From the NCBI GenBank assembly GCA_937931765.1, contig CALHAO010000440.1, forward strand, positions 1-5,705: 5,705 nucleotides of DNA, read 5' to 3'. Origin of the DNA: an uncultured Thiotrichaceae bacterium. Lineage in GTDB: Bacteria; Pseudomonadota; Gammaproteobacteria; Thiotrichales; Thiotrichaceae. Below are positions 1 through 5,705 of the stretch, piece by piece. A program made the translations under genes and the position numbers. The notes beneath the pieces were generated by a model. It had not been told where the DNA came from and ran no database searches. It was given only the letters and a program-made list of their open reading frames with translations. How positions within the stretch are numbered: the first letter of the stretch is position 1; each line of letters begins with the position of its first letter.

Positions 1-107
1 ATAAGCCTGGTGTTGTTCGTTATGGCTGGAGTAATAATCCGGTGGTTAATATTTATAATGCTGGTGGCCTAACACTATTACCTTTTTTGTTTGTTTTGGG
101 TGAGTAA
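1..107 (+). CDS. C-terminal end of a sialate O-acetylesterase-like carbohydrate esterase (5' partial)
   Basis: Reading from base 3, 34 codons are open and end in TAA at 105-107; the start lies left of the window. The visible tail contains VRYGWSNNPVVNIYN, then GL and PF. From memory, this resembles the conserved C-terminal pattern of sialate O-acetylesterase / SASA-domain proteins (VRYxWxxNPxxNLYNxxGLPxxPF), which are SGNH-fold enzymes removing acetyl groups from sialic acids or other sugars. The catalytic residues would lie upstream and are not visible, so activity cannot be judged. The last residues (LPFLFVLGE) differ from the usual PFRTD-like end and are more hydrophobic. The gene converges on the secreted-protein gene at 250-741, with a hairpin-bearing spacer between. 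A frame-1 reading (stop at 70-72) is also open but gives a featureless peptide. The assignment rests on a short motif only. Confidence 0.62.
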   Translation, partial: KPGVVRYGWSNNPVVNIYNAGGLTLLPFLFVLGE

Positions 108-168
108 GTGAGCTTGGTGTACGGCAAGTACTTTAATTAAACTTTGATGTTTTCTAATATTTAAAAGA

Positions 169-191
169 CATTGAGAATAAAACACTCAATG
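169..191. repeat. 7-bp perfect inverted repeat (hairpin)
   Basis: CATTGAG at 169-175 is followed by a 9-base loop and its exact complement CTCAATG at 185-191. In the minus-strand reading the hairpin is followed by TCTTTT, a short U-rich run, so it could be a second, weaker terminator for the 250-741 gene. In the plus direction no U tract follows. The stem is short and not GC-rich, so this could be incidental. Confidence 0.4.
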
Positions 192-199
192 ACAGAGTA

Positions 200-224
200 A
201 ACCACCGACATGTTGTCAGTGGTT
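200..224 (-). terminator. Probable terminator, possibly bidirectional
   Basis: The arms at 200-210 and 214-224 form an 11-bp stem with a 3-base loop. On the plus strand there is one C-A mismatch. In the minus-strand transcript that position becomes a G-U wobble, so the stem is fully paired when read from the minus strand. It begins 25 bases past the TAA of the minus-strand gene. The run after the stem is weak (UUUAC) in the minus direction, and CAGTTTGATC in the plus direction, so it is not a textbook U tract. Position and pairing favour termination of the minus-strand gene; it may also stop transcripts from the esterase gene. Confidence 0.55.
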
Positions 225-249
225 CAGTTTGATCTGTAAAAGCTCTGGC

Positions 250-741
250 TTAGTTGCTGGCTGGGCCATCATTCGTTGCGGCAACTGTGACAATACCGCC
301 TACGATAACAGTTCCAATGGCTAGGCTTGTAACTGCTCCAGCACCTATTCCAAGACTACTTCCGATACTTCCAATCTTGCTAGCAGAACCAGCTGCAGCA
401 CCCTGGCCTACAGCCATTTGTTGGCCAACAGCGCATTGAGAGGCGGCATCAACGGTTAATAAGGTATTAGCACCATGTACAATTTTGCATGCGCTGCTAA
501 GATAGTGTAATTCAACAGATGCATTTTCTAAGATCAGCAAATGTTCACCATCGAAAATTTCAGAATCTTTAGCCAGCAGACGACGAACGCCATCCCTGTC
601 TTCAGCTATAACCTGGTTTTTCTGGCCGATAACTTTTGCTACAGCTTGTTCCTCGTTAGTACCCGCAGCGTTAGCATGGGTTGATATGAATAATAGACTT
701 ACTAAGGTCGATAATGCTATTTTAGATCTAAAATTAATCAC
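250..741 (-). CDS. Small secreted FecR-like protein with a Cys pair and glycine-zipper C-terminus
   Basis: Encodes 163 residues from a GTG start at 741-739. A longer reading from ATG at 786 is unlikely. GAGGGA (754-749) sits 7 bases before the GTG, the GTG start gives a clean signal peptide, and the predicted transcription start lies at about 789. Residues 1-25 are a signal peptide: basic N-region (R5, K7), hydrophobic core LVSLLFIS, and AxA site A23-N24-A25, so the product should be exported. Residues 33-105 have the alternating hydrophobic pattern and FDGEHLLILENASVELHY stretch expected of FecR-like domains, with C85 and C103 placed to form a disulfide. Residues 112-155 are rich in Gly, Ala and Ser with GxxxG spacing and a hydrophobic stretch (about 130-155) that may insert in or pack against a membrane. 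The tail is short and polar. I recall similar uncharacterised proteins in gammaproteobacteria, but no function can be assigned. No PEP-CTERM or lipobox is present. Confidence 0.8.
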   Translation of the reverse strand: MINFRSKIALSTLVSLLFISTHANAAGTNEEQAVAKVIGQKNQVIAEDRDGVRRLLAKDSEIFDGEHLLILENASVELHYLSSACKIVHGANTLLTVDAASQCAVGQQMAVGQGAAAGSASKIGSIGSSLGIGAGAVTSLAIGTVIVGGIVTVAATNDGPASN

Positions 742-748
742 TATTTGT

Positions 749-754
749 TCCCTC
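749..754 (-). promoter_or_regulatory. Ribosome binding site deciding the GTG start
   Basis: In the minus-strand reading GAGGGA lies 7 bases before the GTG at 741-739. It is by far the best Shine-Dalgarno match near this gene. The ATG at 786, which would add 15 residues before the signal peptide, has no purine-rich site in front of it and lies almost on the predicted transcription start. Confidence 0.8.
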
Positions 755-795
755 GAAAAATTAAAATATGAATAAAAGATATTCAATTAGTGTTT

Positions 796-824
796 ATTTT
801 ATGTTCACGTTATTTGAAAGTCAA
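796..824 (-). promoter_or_regulatory. Sigma70-type promoter for the secreted-protein gene
   Basis: In the minus-strand reading the -35 box is TTGACT (824-819, 5 of 6 to consensus), the spacer is 17 bases, and the -10 box is TAAAAT (801-796, 5 of 6). The predicted start of transcription is near 789, giving an untranslated leader of about 48 bases before the GTG at 741. The A/T tracts just upstream of the -35 box (about 825-895) could act as an UP element. No operator palindrome was recognised. Confidence 0.7.
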
Positions 825-960
825 AATTTTTTTTAAATTAAATTAAATCCTTTGTTTTTTTATAAAAAAATATTTTTATTTCTGGCAAGTGGTGTTGTCA
901 TATGTGAGGAAATACGTTTTTTTGACTGAAAATGCCTGACGTGAATGCTGGTTTTCTTGC

Positions 961-996
961 ATTTTAAGCGGCGAATCTACATGCTCTATTTTAAGC
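961..996 (+). repeat. 9-base direct repeat upstream of metG
   Basis: ATTTTAAGC occurs at 961-969 and again at 988-996, a 27-base period on the same strand. The second copy overlaps a -10-like TATTTT at 987-992. It could be a paired regulator site or chance in an AT-rich stretch; no known operator matches. Confidence 0.3.
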
Positions 997-1067
997 CCAC
1001 ACTCTGGCACCACCTCCCACAAACTGATACCTTAACGCCCTTGTTACGGATTGCCCGGATTTGAGTC

Positions 1068-3104
1068 ATGGAACCAAGAAAAATTCTCGTCACCAGTGCG
1101 TTACCCTATGCCAACGGCCCTTTGCATCTCGGTCACTTGTTGGAGCATATCCAGACAGACATCTGGGTGCGTTTTCAGCGGCTGCGGGGGAATACCTGTT
1201 ACCTCATTTGCGCAGATGATGCGCACGGCACGCCGATTATGTTGCGTGCTCAGCAGGAAGGTATTACGCCTGAGCAGCTGATTGAGGATATGTGGACGCG
1301 CCATAAGCAGGATTTTGACGGGTTTAATATCAGTTTTGATAATTACTACACCACGCATTCCGATGAAAATCGTCACTATGCCTTATACATCTATAAGGCC
1401 GTGCGCGATGCCGGTCATATTGATCGTCGAGTAATCAAGCAGGCCTATGATGCTGAAGCGAAAATGTTCCTGCCGGATCGTTTTATTAAAGGCGAGTGCC
1501 CGAAGTGCGGCACGGCTGATCAGTACGGTGATAACTGTGAAAGTTGTGGTGCGACTTATTCGCCGGTTGACCTGAAAAATGCGGTTTCTGCGCTTTCAGG
1601 TTCGACGCCGGTTGAGAAGGAAAGTGAGCATTATTTCTTTAAGTTGGGTGATTTTGAAGAATTCCTGCTGGGCTTTCTGAAAAGTGGTGCGGTGCAGAAA
1701 GAAATCGTCAATAAACAGATGGAATGGTTTGAGTCAGACAAAGGCCTGGCCGATTGGGATGTGTCGCGTGATGCGCCTTATTGGGGCTTTAAAATTCCGG
1801 GTACAGAAGATAAATACTTCTATGTCTGGCTGGATGCGCCGATTGGCTATTTAGCCAGTTTCCGCAATTTCTGTGATCGGGAGGGCGTTGATTTTGATGA
1901 GTTCCTGAAAGCAGATTCGACTACGGAAATGTATCATTTTATTGGCAAGGATATTGCCTACTTCCACACTTTATTTTGGCCTGCTTTATTGCAGGGCGCT
2001 GGTTTCAGATTGCCAACCGGTGTGCATTGTCACGGCTTTTTGTCCGTAAATGGCGCGAAGATGTCAAAGTCTCGTGGTACGTTTATTCAGGCCGAAAGCT
2101 ATCTGCGCCATCTGAATCCGGAATGGTTGCGCTACTACTTCGCTGGTAAACTGGGCGATGGTGTCAGTGATATTGACCTGAATCTGGAAGATTTTATCCA
2201 GCGGGTAAACAGTGACTTGGTTGGTAAAGTGGTAAATATCGCGTCGCGTTGTGCCGGATTTGTGAATAAGCGGTTTGATAATATATTGTCGGAGCAACTG
2301 CCTGATGCTGATTTATATCAGGAAATAGCGGGTGCTGCGGACAGTATTGCTGATTTATATGAGAAACGGCTCTATAGTCAGGCTATGCGCGAAATTATGG
2401 CACTGGCGGATAAAGCGAATCAGTATGTGGATGAGCAGAAGCCGTGGGTGTTGATTAAAGATGAGGCACGGCAGGCCGAAGTGCAGGGCATCTGTACACA
2501 GGGCATTAATATGTTCCGTGCCATTGTCACTTATCTGAAGCCGGTGGTGCCGCAATTAGCCGCTGATGCTGAAGCCTTCCTCAATGCGGGTGAGTTGCAG
2601 TGGGATAGTGTGCAGACGCCTTTACTGGGTAGTGAGATCACTAAATTCAAAGCATTAATGACCCGTGTTGAGCAGAAAATGATTGACGCGATGATTGAAG
2701 ATAATAATGCTGCATTGCCTGCGCCGGTTGAAGAAAAGGCGGCAGTAGCTGGCCCGCTTGCTGATGATCCGCTGAGTGCTGAAATTACCTTCGATGACTT
2801 TGCTAAAGTTGATCTGCGGGTGGTGAAAATTGTTAAGGCCGAGCATGTCGAAGGTGCTGCGAAGTTACTGCAACTGACGCTGGACTTGGGTGGTGAAACC
2901 CGTAATGTGTTTGCCGGGATTAAATCGGCTTACGATCCGGCCGATCTGGAAGGTAAAATGACAGTCATGGTGGCGAATCTTGCGCCACGGAAAATGCGTT
3001 TTGGTGTGTCAGAAGGCATGGTGTTAGCAGCAGGGCCGGGTGGTGCTGATCTGTTTGTATTAAATCCCGATGATGGCGCGTTGCCAGGTATGCGGGTTAA
3101 ATAA
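1068..3104 (+). CDS. metG: Methionyl-tRNA synthetase, complete
   Basis: Charges tRNA-Met (initiator and elongator) with methionine using ATP, in the cytoplasm; essential. The 678 residues match the usual long form (E. coli 677). The Rossmann catalytic core carries the HIGH-type motif HLGH (20-23) and the KMSKS loop (331-335). Methionine-pocket residues W254, D295 and H300 sit where E. coli has W253, D296 and H301. The connective-peptide zinc site has all four cysteines (C144, C147, C157, C160), that is, the Zn-binding MetRS type. The helical anticodon domain keeps N390, R394 and W460, equivalent to E. coli N391, R395 and W461 that read CAU. Residues about 574-678 are the EMAP/Trbp111-like OB-fold that dimerises the enzyme and aids tRNA binding. 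ATG at 1068 is the only sensible start, since an in-frame TGA lies at 1062-1064. The ribosome binding site is weak (GGAT 1057-1060). No frameshift or missing motif. Confidence 0.98.
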   Translation: MEPRKILVTSALPYANGPLHLGHLLEHIQTDIWVRFQRLRGNTCYLICADDAHGTPIMLRAQQEGITPEQLIEDMWTRHKQDFDGFNISFDNYYTTHSDENRHYALYIYKAVRDAGHIDRRVIKQAYDAEAKMFLPDRFIKGECPKCGTADQYGDNCESCGATYSPVDLKNAVSALSGSTPVEKESEHYFFKLGDFEEFLLGFLKSGAVQKEIVNKQMEWFESDKGLADWDVSRDAPYWGFKIPGTEDKYFYVWLDAPIGYLASFRNFCDREGVDFDEFLKADSTTEMYHFIGKDIAYFHTLFWPALLQGAGFRLPTGVHCHGFLSVNGAKMSKSRGTFIQAESYLRHLNPEWLRYYFAGKLGDGVSDIDLNLEDFIQRVNSDLVGKVVNIASRCAGFVNKRFDNILSEQLPDADLYQEIAGAADSIADLYEKRLYSQAMREIMALADKANQYVDEQKPWVLIKDEARQAEVQGICTQGINMFRAIVTYLKPVVPQLAADAEAFLNAGELQWDSVQTPLLGSEITKFKALMTRVEQKMIDAMIEDNNAALPAPVEEKAAVAGPLADDPLSAEITFDDFAKVDLRVVKIVKAEHVEGAAKLLQLTLDLGGETRNVFAGIKSAYDPADLEGKMTVMVANLAPRKMRFGVSEGMVLAAGPGGADLFVLNPDDGALPGMRVK

Positions 3105-3119
3105 ATAACTATAAATTAA

Positions 3120-3145
3120 GGCATTGTCTATGGGCAGTGTCTTAG
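3120..3145 (+). repeat. Imperfect 13-base tandem duplication between metG and the DUF349 gene
   Basis: Two adjacent 13-base units at 3120-3132 and 3133-3145 match at 10 of 13 positions and share GGCA-TGTCT. They fill most of the 58-base gap, just before the ribosome binding site at 3150-3155. They do not form a hairpin with each other, so this is not a terminator. It may be a binding site or simply a small duplication. Confidence 0.4.
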
Positions 3146-3149
3146 GTAC

Positions 3150-3155
3150 GAGGAA
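3150..3155 (+). promoter_or_regulatory. Ribosome binding site of the DUF349 gene
   Basis: GAGGAA ends 7 bases before the ATG at 3163-3165, a strong and well-spaced Shine-Dalgarno sequence that fixes the start of the long open frame to the right. Confidence 0.8.
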
Positions 3156-3162
3156 ACAATAA

Positions 3163-5705
3163 ATGCTAGGTGGTTTATTTAAGCCGAAGTGGCAACATAG
3201 TAATGCCCGTATCAGGATGCAGGCGCTGCCGTCGTTGGGTTCCGATAGTGCTGAGCTGATTCAGCTGGTGCAGAGTGATCCGAATACTGGTGTGCGTCTG
3301 GAGGCCATTACTTATCTGACAGATTTCCCTACTTTGCTGCAGTTGGGAAAGCGCACAGATTCTATCGGTGAACGTGCGAGATTGCGTTTGTTAAGTTTGG
3401 CAGCACATGATAATAGTCAGGATGCCATGCTGGTTGAGGTGTTTGATTGGCTAATGACTAACCCTGCGTTAGTGGAAAATATTGCCCGCGATGCCCAACG
3501 TGCACCCGTTTTACGTCAGCTGGCCATTGAGCAGCTGGATGATGAAAACCTGTTGTTTAAAATCGCCAGTGAAGATGTTTCCCGCGAATTGCAATATCTG
3601 GCAGCCAGCCGTTTGCAGGATCAGGATAAGCTCAAGCAGTTGGAAAAAACCCAGGGTCGCAATAACAAGAAATTACGCTTGTTGCTGAAAGAGCGCATGA
3701 GCGCTTTTCAGCAACAAGAAGCATTGCATCAAGCGCTGGAATCAATGGCAGTTGATCTTGAGGCATTAGGCCTTTCTGGTCATTGGGCGCAGGAAAAAAC
3801 TCAATACAGGGTCTTGGCTCAAAGCTGGCAGAAAACAGTGGCCGAGGCTGGTGATAAAAGTATCCCGACTGTGTTGGATAAGCGTTTTCGTGATGCTGAA
3901 ACGGTGTTTCTTGGACGCTTGGGCAAACATGAAAAACAACAAGCTGAACTGGAACCATTGCGGGCCGTGTTTCTGGAATACCTGCAGGATGCTGAAGTCC
4001 TGCAACAGACACTGAATGAGCGGCCCGAAGAATTAACCCTGAGTACGATTGATCAGAAACTTGAGCAGTGGCAGGAGCGCTGGGTGAGTGCTGCGCCATT
4101 ACCGGATGAGGAACAACAGGAAGCATTGAATCAGCGTTGGATGGCTGCTTATGTAGCCTTGGTTGATAAACGTGATGCAGCTTCCAATGATCTTGGGGCT
4201 GTTGATAGTTTACGCCGTTGTTGTTCCCGCGCAGAGTCAATGCGCAAGGGTAAGCGTCCTTTACAGGCCAAACAATTAACTGCTTTACAGTCAGATTGGG
4301 TGAAAATCAAACGCCCTAGCCTTACTAGCGAAGTTATTACTGAGCTGGAAAGCCGTTTCCATCAAGCGATGGATAGCCTGAATGCCCGGCTACAGCGGGA
4401 AGCTGAAGAGCGTGAAGAAAAGCTCAGTAAGATGAAGGCCGGGTTGGATCAGATGGAAGCTGATCTGGAGCAGGAAAAATACGGTGAGGCGATTGACCTT
4501 CATCGCAATATCTCGATGCGCCTTAAAGAGCTGGGCGGTTTGGATGAGAAAGCTAAACGCGGGATTGAGCAGCGTTTACGTGCAGCAGCACCGATGGTGA
4601 TGGAATTTAAAGACTGGCGCAGTTGGGGGACTGATCAGGCGCGTGAGCATCTGATTGAAACGGCGCAGCGGCTGGAAAATGATGACAGCATGGAGCCGGA
4701 ACAACGCGCTAAAGAAATCAAAGCGTTGCGTGATGAATGGCGCAAGCTGGCACAAATGGACCCTGGGCAGCAGCGCAAACAGTGGAAAGATTTTGATAAA
4801 AAGGTCACTGCGGCTTATGAGCCAAGTAAGCAGCATTTTGCGGAGCAGGCCAAACAACGTAACGAACATTTACAGCAGCGTGAGGCAATATGCGCTCAGC
4901 TCGAAACCATGAAAACGGAGACCGATTGGTCGACAGTGGATTGGAAAGCGCAATATGCAGTGATTAATGAGCGGCGTAAAGACTGGAAGAAATGCGGTAC
5001 GGTAGGACACAAAGACTGGAAGTCGATTAATCAGCGCTTTAATGATGCGATGGATGGTTTGGAAGAACACCTTAAGGCTGAGCGTGAGCGTAATTTCAAG
5101 GAACGTCAGCGCCTGATGGAGCGGTCTGTTGCACTGGCTGAAATGGAAGATGTTCAGGCAGCAGTGTCGGAGGCTAAATCATTGCAATCAGATTGGCAGA
5201 TCACTATCCCGTCACGCCCGCGAGAAGAGCAGAAGTTATGGAAGCAATTCCGTGGCCCGATTGATGCTGTTTTTGCCCGATTGAAAGATGACCGGCAGTC
5301 ACAACGTTCTGATACAGATATGCGCATTCAACAGAAAGACGCTTTGTGCGCGAAGCTGGAAGCTATATTACAGCTAAGTGATGATGAATTTATTCCGGCG
5401 GCGCGTGAATTGGGTGCGCTGCGTACGGAGTTTGATAGCTTGCGTGAAATTCCGCGTGCTGTTTTACGTAAACTGGAAGAGCGTTTCAGTTCAGCAGAGC
5501 AGGCGGTGTTGAACAAACAAGAGCAGTTGCGCTGGACAATACGCTTGGCAAAATTAGATGTGCTGGCAGCTCAATCTGCTGAAATTAAAGGTGCTGGTGT
5601 CAGTGATGCTGCAGCGCAGATTGAAGGTGAAACGCTGTGTCTGCAGATGGAAATTCTGTTGGATATTGACACACCAGCGGCTTTTCAACAGTCGCGTATG
5701 GAATA
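3163..5705 (+). CDS. Large DUF349 repeat protein with N-terminal HEAT-like region (3' partial)
   Basis: 847 codons are open from ATG 3163 to the window edge, with no stop. The product begins MLGGLFKPKWQH, typical of gammaproteobacterial DUF349 proteins. Residues about 14-162 are paired helices with HEAT-like spacing (for example TGVRLEAITYL near 42 and RELQYLAASRL near 141). The rest is helical, with repeated units built on an aromatic or leucine anchor followed 18-20 residues later by RF or a similar pair. Anchors lie at W222, W307, W379, L454, W526, W608, W678 and F757. The units at about 517-563, 594-638 and 667-711 look most like canonical DUF349 (PF03993). Charged coiled-coil stretches join them (about 405-440, 560-590, 634-665). 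There is no signal peptide or membrane segment, so it is probably cytoplasmic. The family has no established function that I know of. It follows metG by 58 bases with no terminator, so co-transcription is likely. Some tens of residues probably lie beyond the window. Confidence 0.92.
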   Translation, partial: MLGGLFKPKWQHSNARIRMQALPSLGSDSAELIQLVQSDPNTGVRLEAITYLTDFPTLLQLGKRTDSIGERARLRLLSLAAHDNSQDAMLVEVFDWLMTNPALVENIARDAQRAPVLRQLAIEQLDDENLLFKIASEDVSRELQYLAASRLQDQDKLKQLEKTQGRNNKKLRLLLKERMSAFQQQEALHQALESMAVDLEALGLSGHWAQEKTQYRVLAQSWQKTVAEAGDKSIPTVLDKRFRDAETVFLGRLGKHEKQQAELEPLRAVFLEYLQDAEVLQQTLNERPEELTLSTIDQKLEQWQERWVSAAPLPDEEQQEALNQRWMAAYVALVDKRDAASNDLGAVDSLRRCCSRAESMRKGKRPLQAKQLTALQSDWVKIKRPSLTSEVITELESRFHQAMDSLNARLQREAEEREEKLSKMKAGLDQMEADLEQEKYGEAIDLHRNISMRLKELGGLDEKAKRGIEQRLRAAAPMVMEFKDWRSWGTDQAREHLIETAQRLENDDSMEPEQRAKEIKALRDEWRKLAQMDPGQQRKQWKDFDKKVTAAYEPSKQHFAEQAKQRNEHLQQREAICAQLETMKTETDWSTVDWKAQYAVINERRKDWKKCGTVGHKDWKSINQRFNDAMDGLEEHLKAERERNFKERQRLMERSVALAEMEDVQAAVSEAKSLQSDWQITIPSRPREEQKLWKQFRGPIDAVFARLKDDRQSQRSDTDMRIQQKDALCAKLEAILQLSDDEFIPAARELGALRTEFDSLREIPRAVLRKLEERFSSAEQAVLNKQEQLRWTIRLAKLDVLAAQSAEIKGAGVSDAAAQIEGETLCLQMEILLDIDTPAAFQQSRME

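Larger units (their letters stand above)
108..249. other. AT-rich convergent intergenic spacer
   Basis: This spacer lies between two genes that point at each other. It contains two inverted repeats (169-191 and 200-224) and no plausible coding sequence. The left part (about 130-168) is AT-rich with no repeat or promoter that I can support. Its likely role is transcription termination from both sides. Confidence 0.7.
742..1067. other. Divergent intergenic region between the secreted-protein gene and metG
   Basis: This 326-base region separates two divergent genes. Its left part carries the leader and promoter of the minus-strand gene (742-824). Positions 825-892 are almost entirely A and T with several homopolymer runs. 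From about 893 to 1067 the composition returns to normal and should hold the metG promoter and leader, but I see no convincing -35/-10 pair. TTGACT at 922-927 has no good -10 partner at 16-18 bases, and TATTTT at 987-992 has no good -35 partner. No small ORF with a ribosome binding site is evident. Confidence 0.6.

Noticed and set aside
1..72. Frame-1 reading of the left edge as a hydrophobic peptide
   Set aside because: Only 24 codons and no family resemblance, whereas frame 3 carries a recognisable esterase-type tail and extends to 107.
254..439. Plus-strand 61-codon open frame antisense to the secreted-protein gene
   Set aside because: It is Pro/Ala-rich low-complexity sequence produced by antisense of the Gly/Ala/Ser-rich tail; no ribosome binding site supports it.
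250..741. PEP-CTERM or sortase-type sorting signal at the C-terminus of the secreted protein
   Set aside because: There is no VPEP-like or LPxTG motif before the hydrophobic stretch and no basic cluster after it; the tail ends in Asn/Asp/Gly/Pro/Ser residues.
922..950. Sigma70 promoter for metG starting at TTGACT 922-927
   Set aside because: The -35 box is good, but no sequence at 16-18 bases spacing resembles a -10 box.
1051..1376. Open frames overlapping the start of metG on both strands
   Set aside because: The catalytic core of metG, including the HLGH motif, is encoded here in another frame, so these are shadows.
3632..4240. Minus-strand open frame of 202 codons
   Set aside because: It lies wholly inside the DUF349 gene, which has a strong ribosome binding site, a recognisable N-terminus and 847 open codons. 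The minus-strand product is Pro/Gln/His-rich with no recognisable domain, as expected of a shadow frame.
4576..5070. Two minus-strand open frames (4576-4869 and 4870-5070)
   Set aside because: Both are antisense to clear DUF349 repeat coding sequence. Their hydrophobic-looking stretches come from reverse reading of Glu/Lys/Gln-rich codons.

Overview
The window looks like a piece of a gammaproteobacterial chromosome of moderate GC. The methionyl-tRNA synthetase is close to the E. coli protein in length (678 aa) and motifs, and the long DUF349 gene that follows starts with the N-terminus typical of gammaproteobacterial members. I cannot name the genus; Oceanospirillales or Methylophaga-like bacteria are only a guess.

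Layout. Positions 1-107 hold the last 34 codons of a plus-strand gene whose tail resembles sialate O-acetylesterase-type carbohydrate esterases. Positions 108-249 are an AT-rich convergent spacer with two hairpins, one of them a good bidirectional terminator candidate. Positions 250-741 (minus strand) encode a small secreted protein: signal peptide, FecR-like beta-rich domain with two cysteines, and a glycine-zipper hydrophobic tail. It is best started at a GTG codon, with a good ribosome binding site and a near-consensus sigma70 promoter (796-824). Positions 742-1067 are an intergenic region that is extremely AT-rich on its left half and separates this gene from divergently transcribed metG. 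Positions 1068-3104 are metG, complete. After a 58-base gap with no terminator, a long gene starts at 3163 and runs off the right end without a stop. It encodes at least 847 residues: N-terminal HEAT-like repeats followed by what I read as eight degenerate DUF349-type helical units.

How the genes relate. The left part (esterase tail plus secreted FecR-like protein) looks like the edge of an AT-richer envelope or polysaccharide accessory region. The right part (metG plus DUF349 gene) is core genome and may be one transcription unit. No mobile element, CRISPR array, tRNA or rRNA is visible. I see no clear new multi-gene system. The two items most worth a second look are the repeat architecture of the large DUF349 protein and the uncharacterised secreted protein with its own strong promoter.
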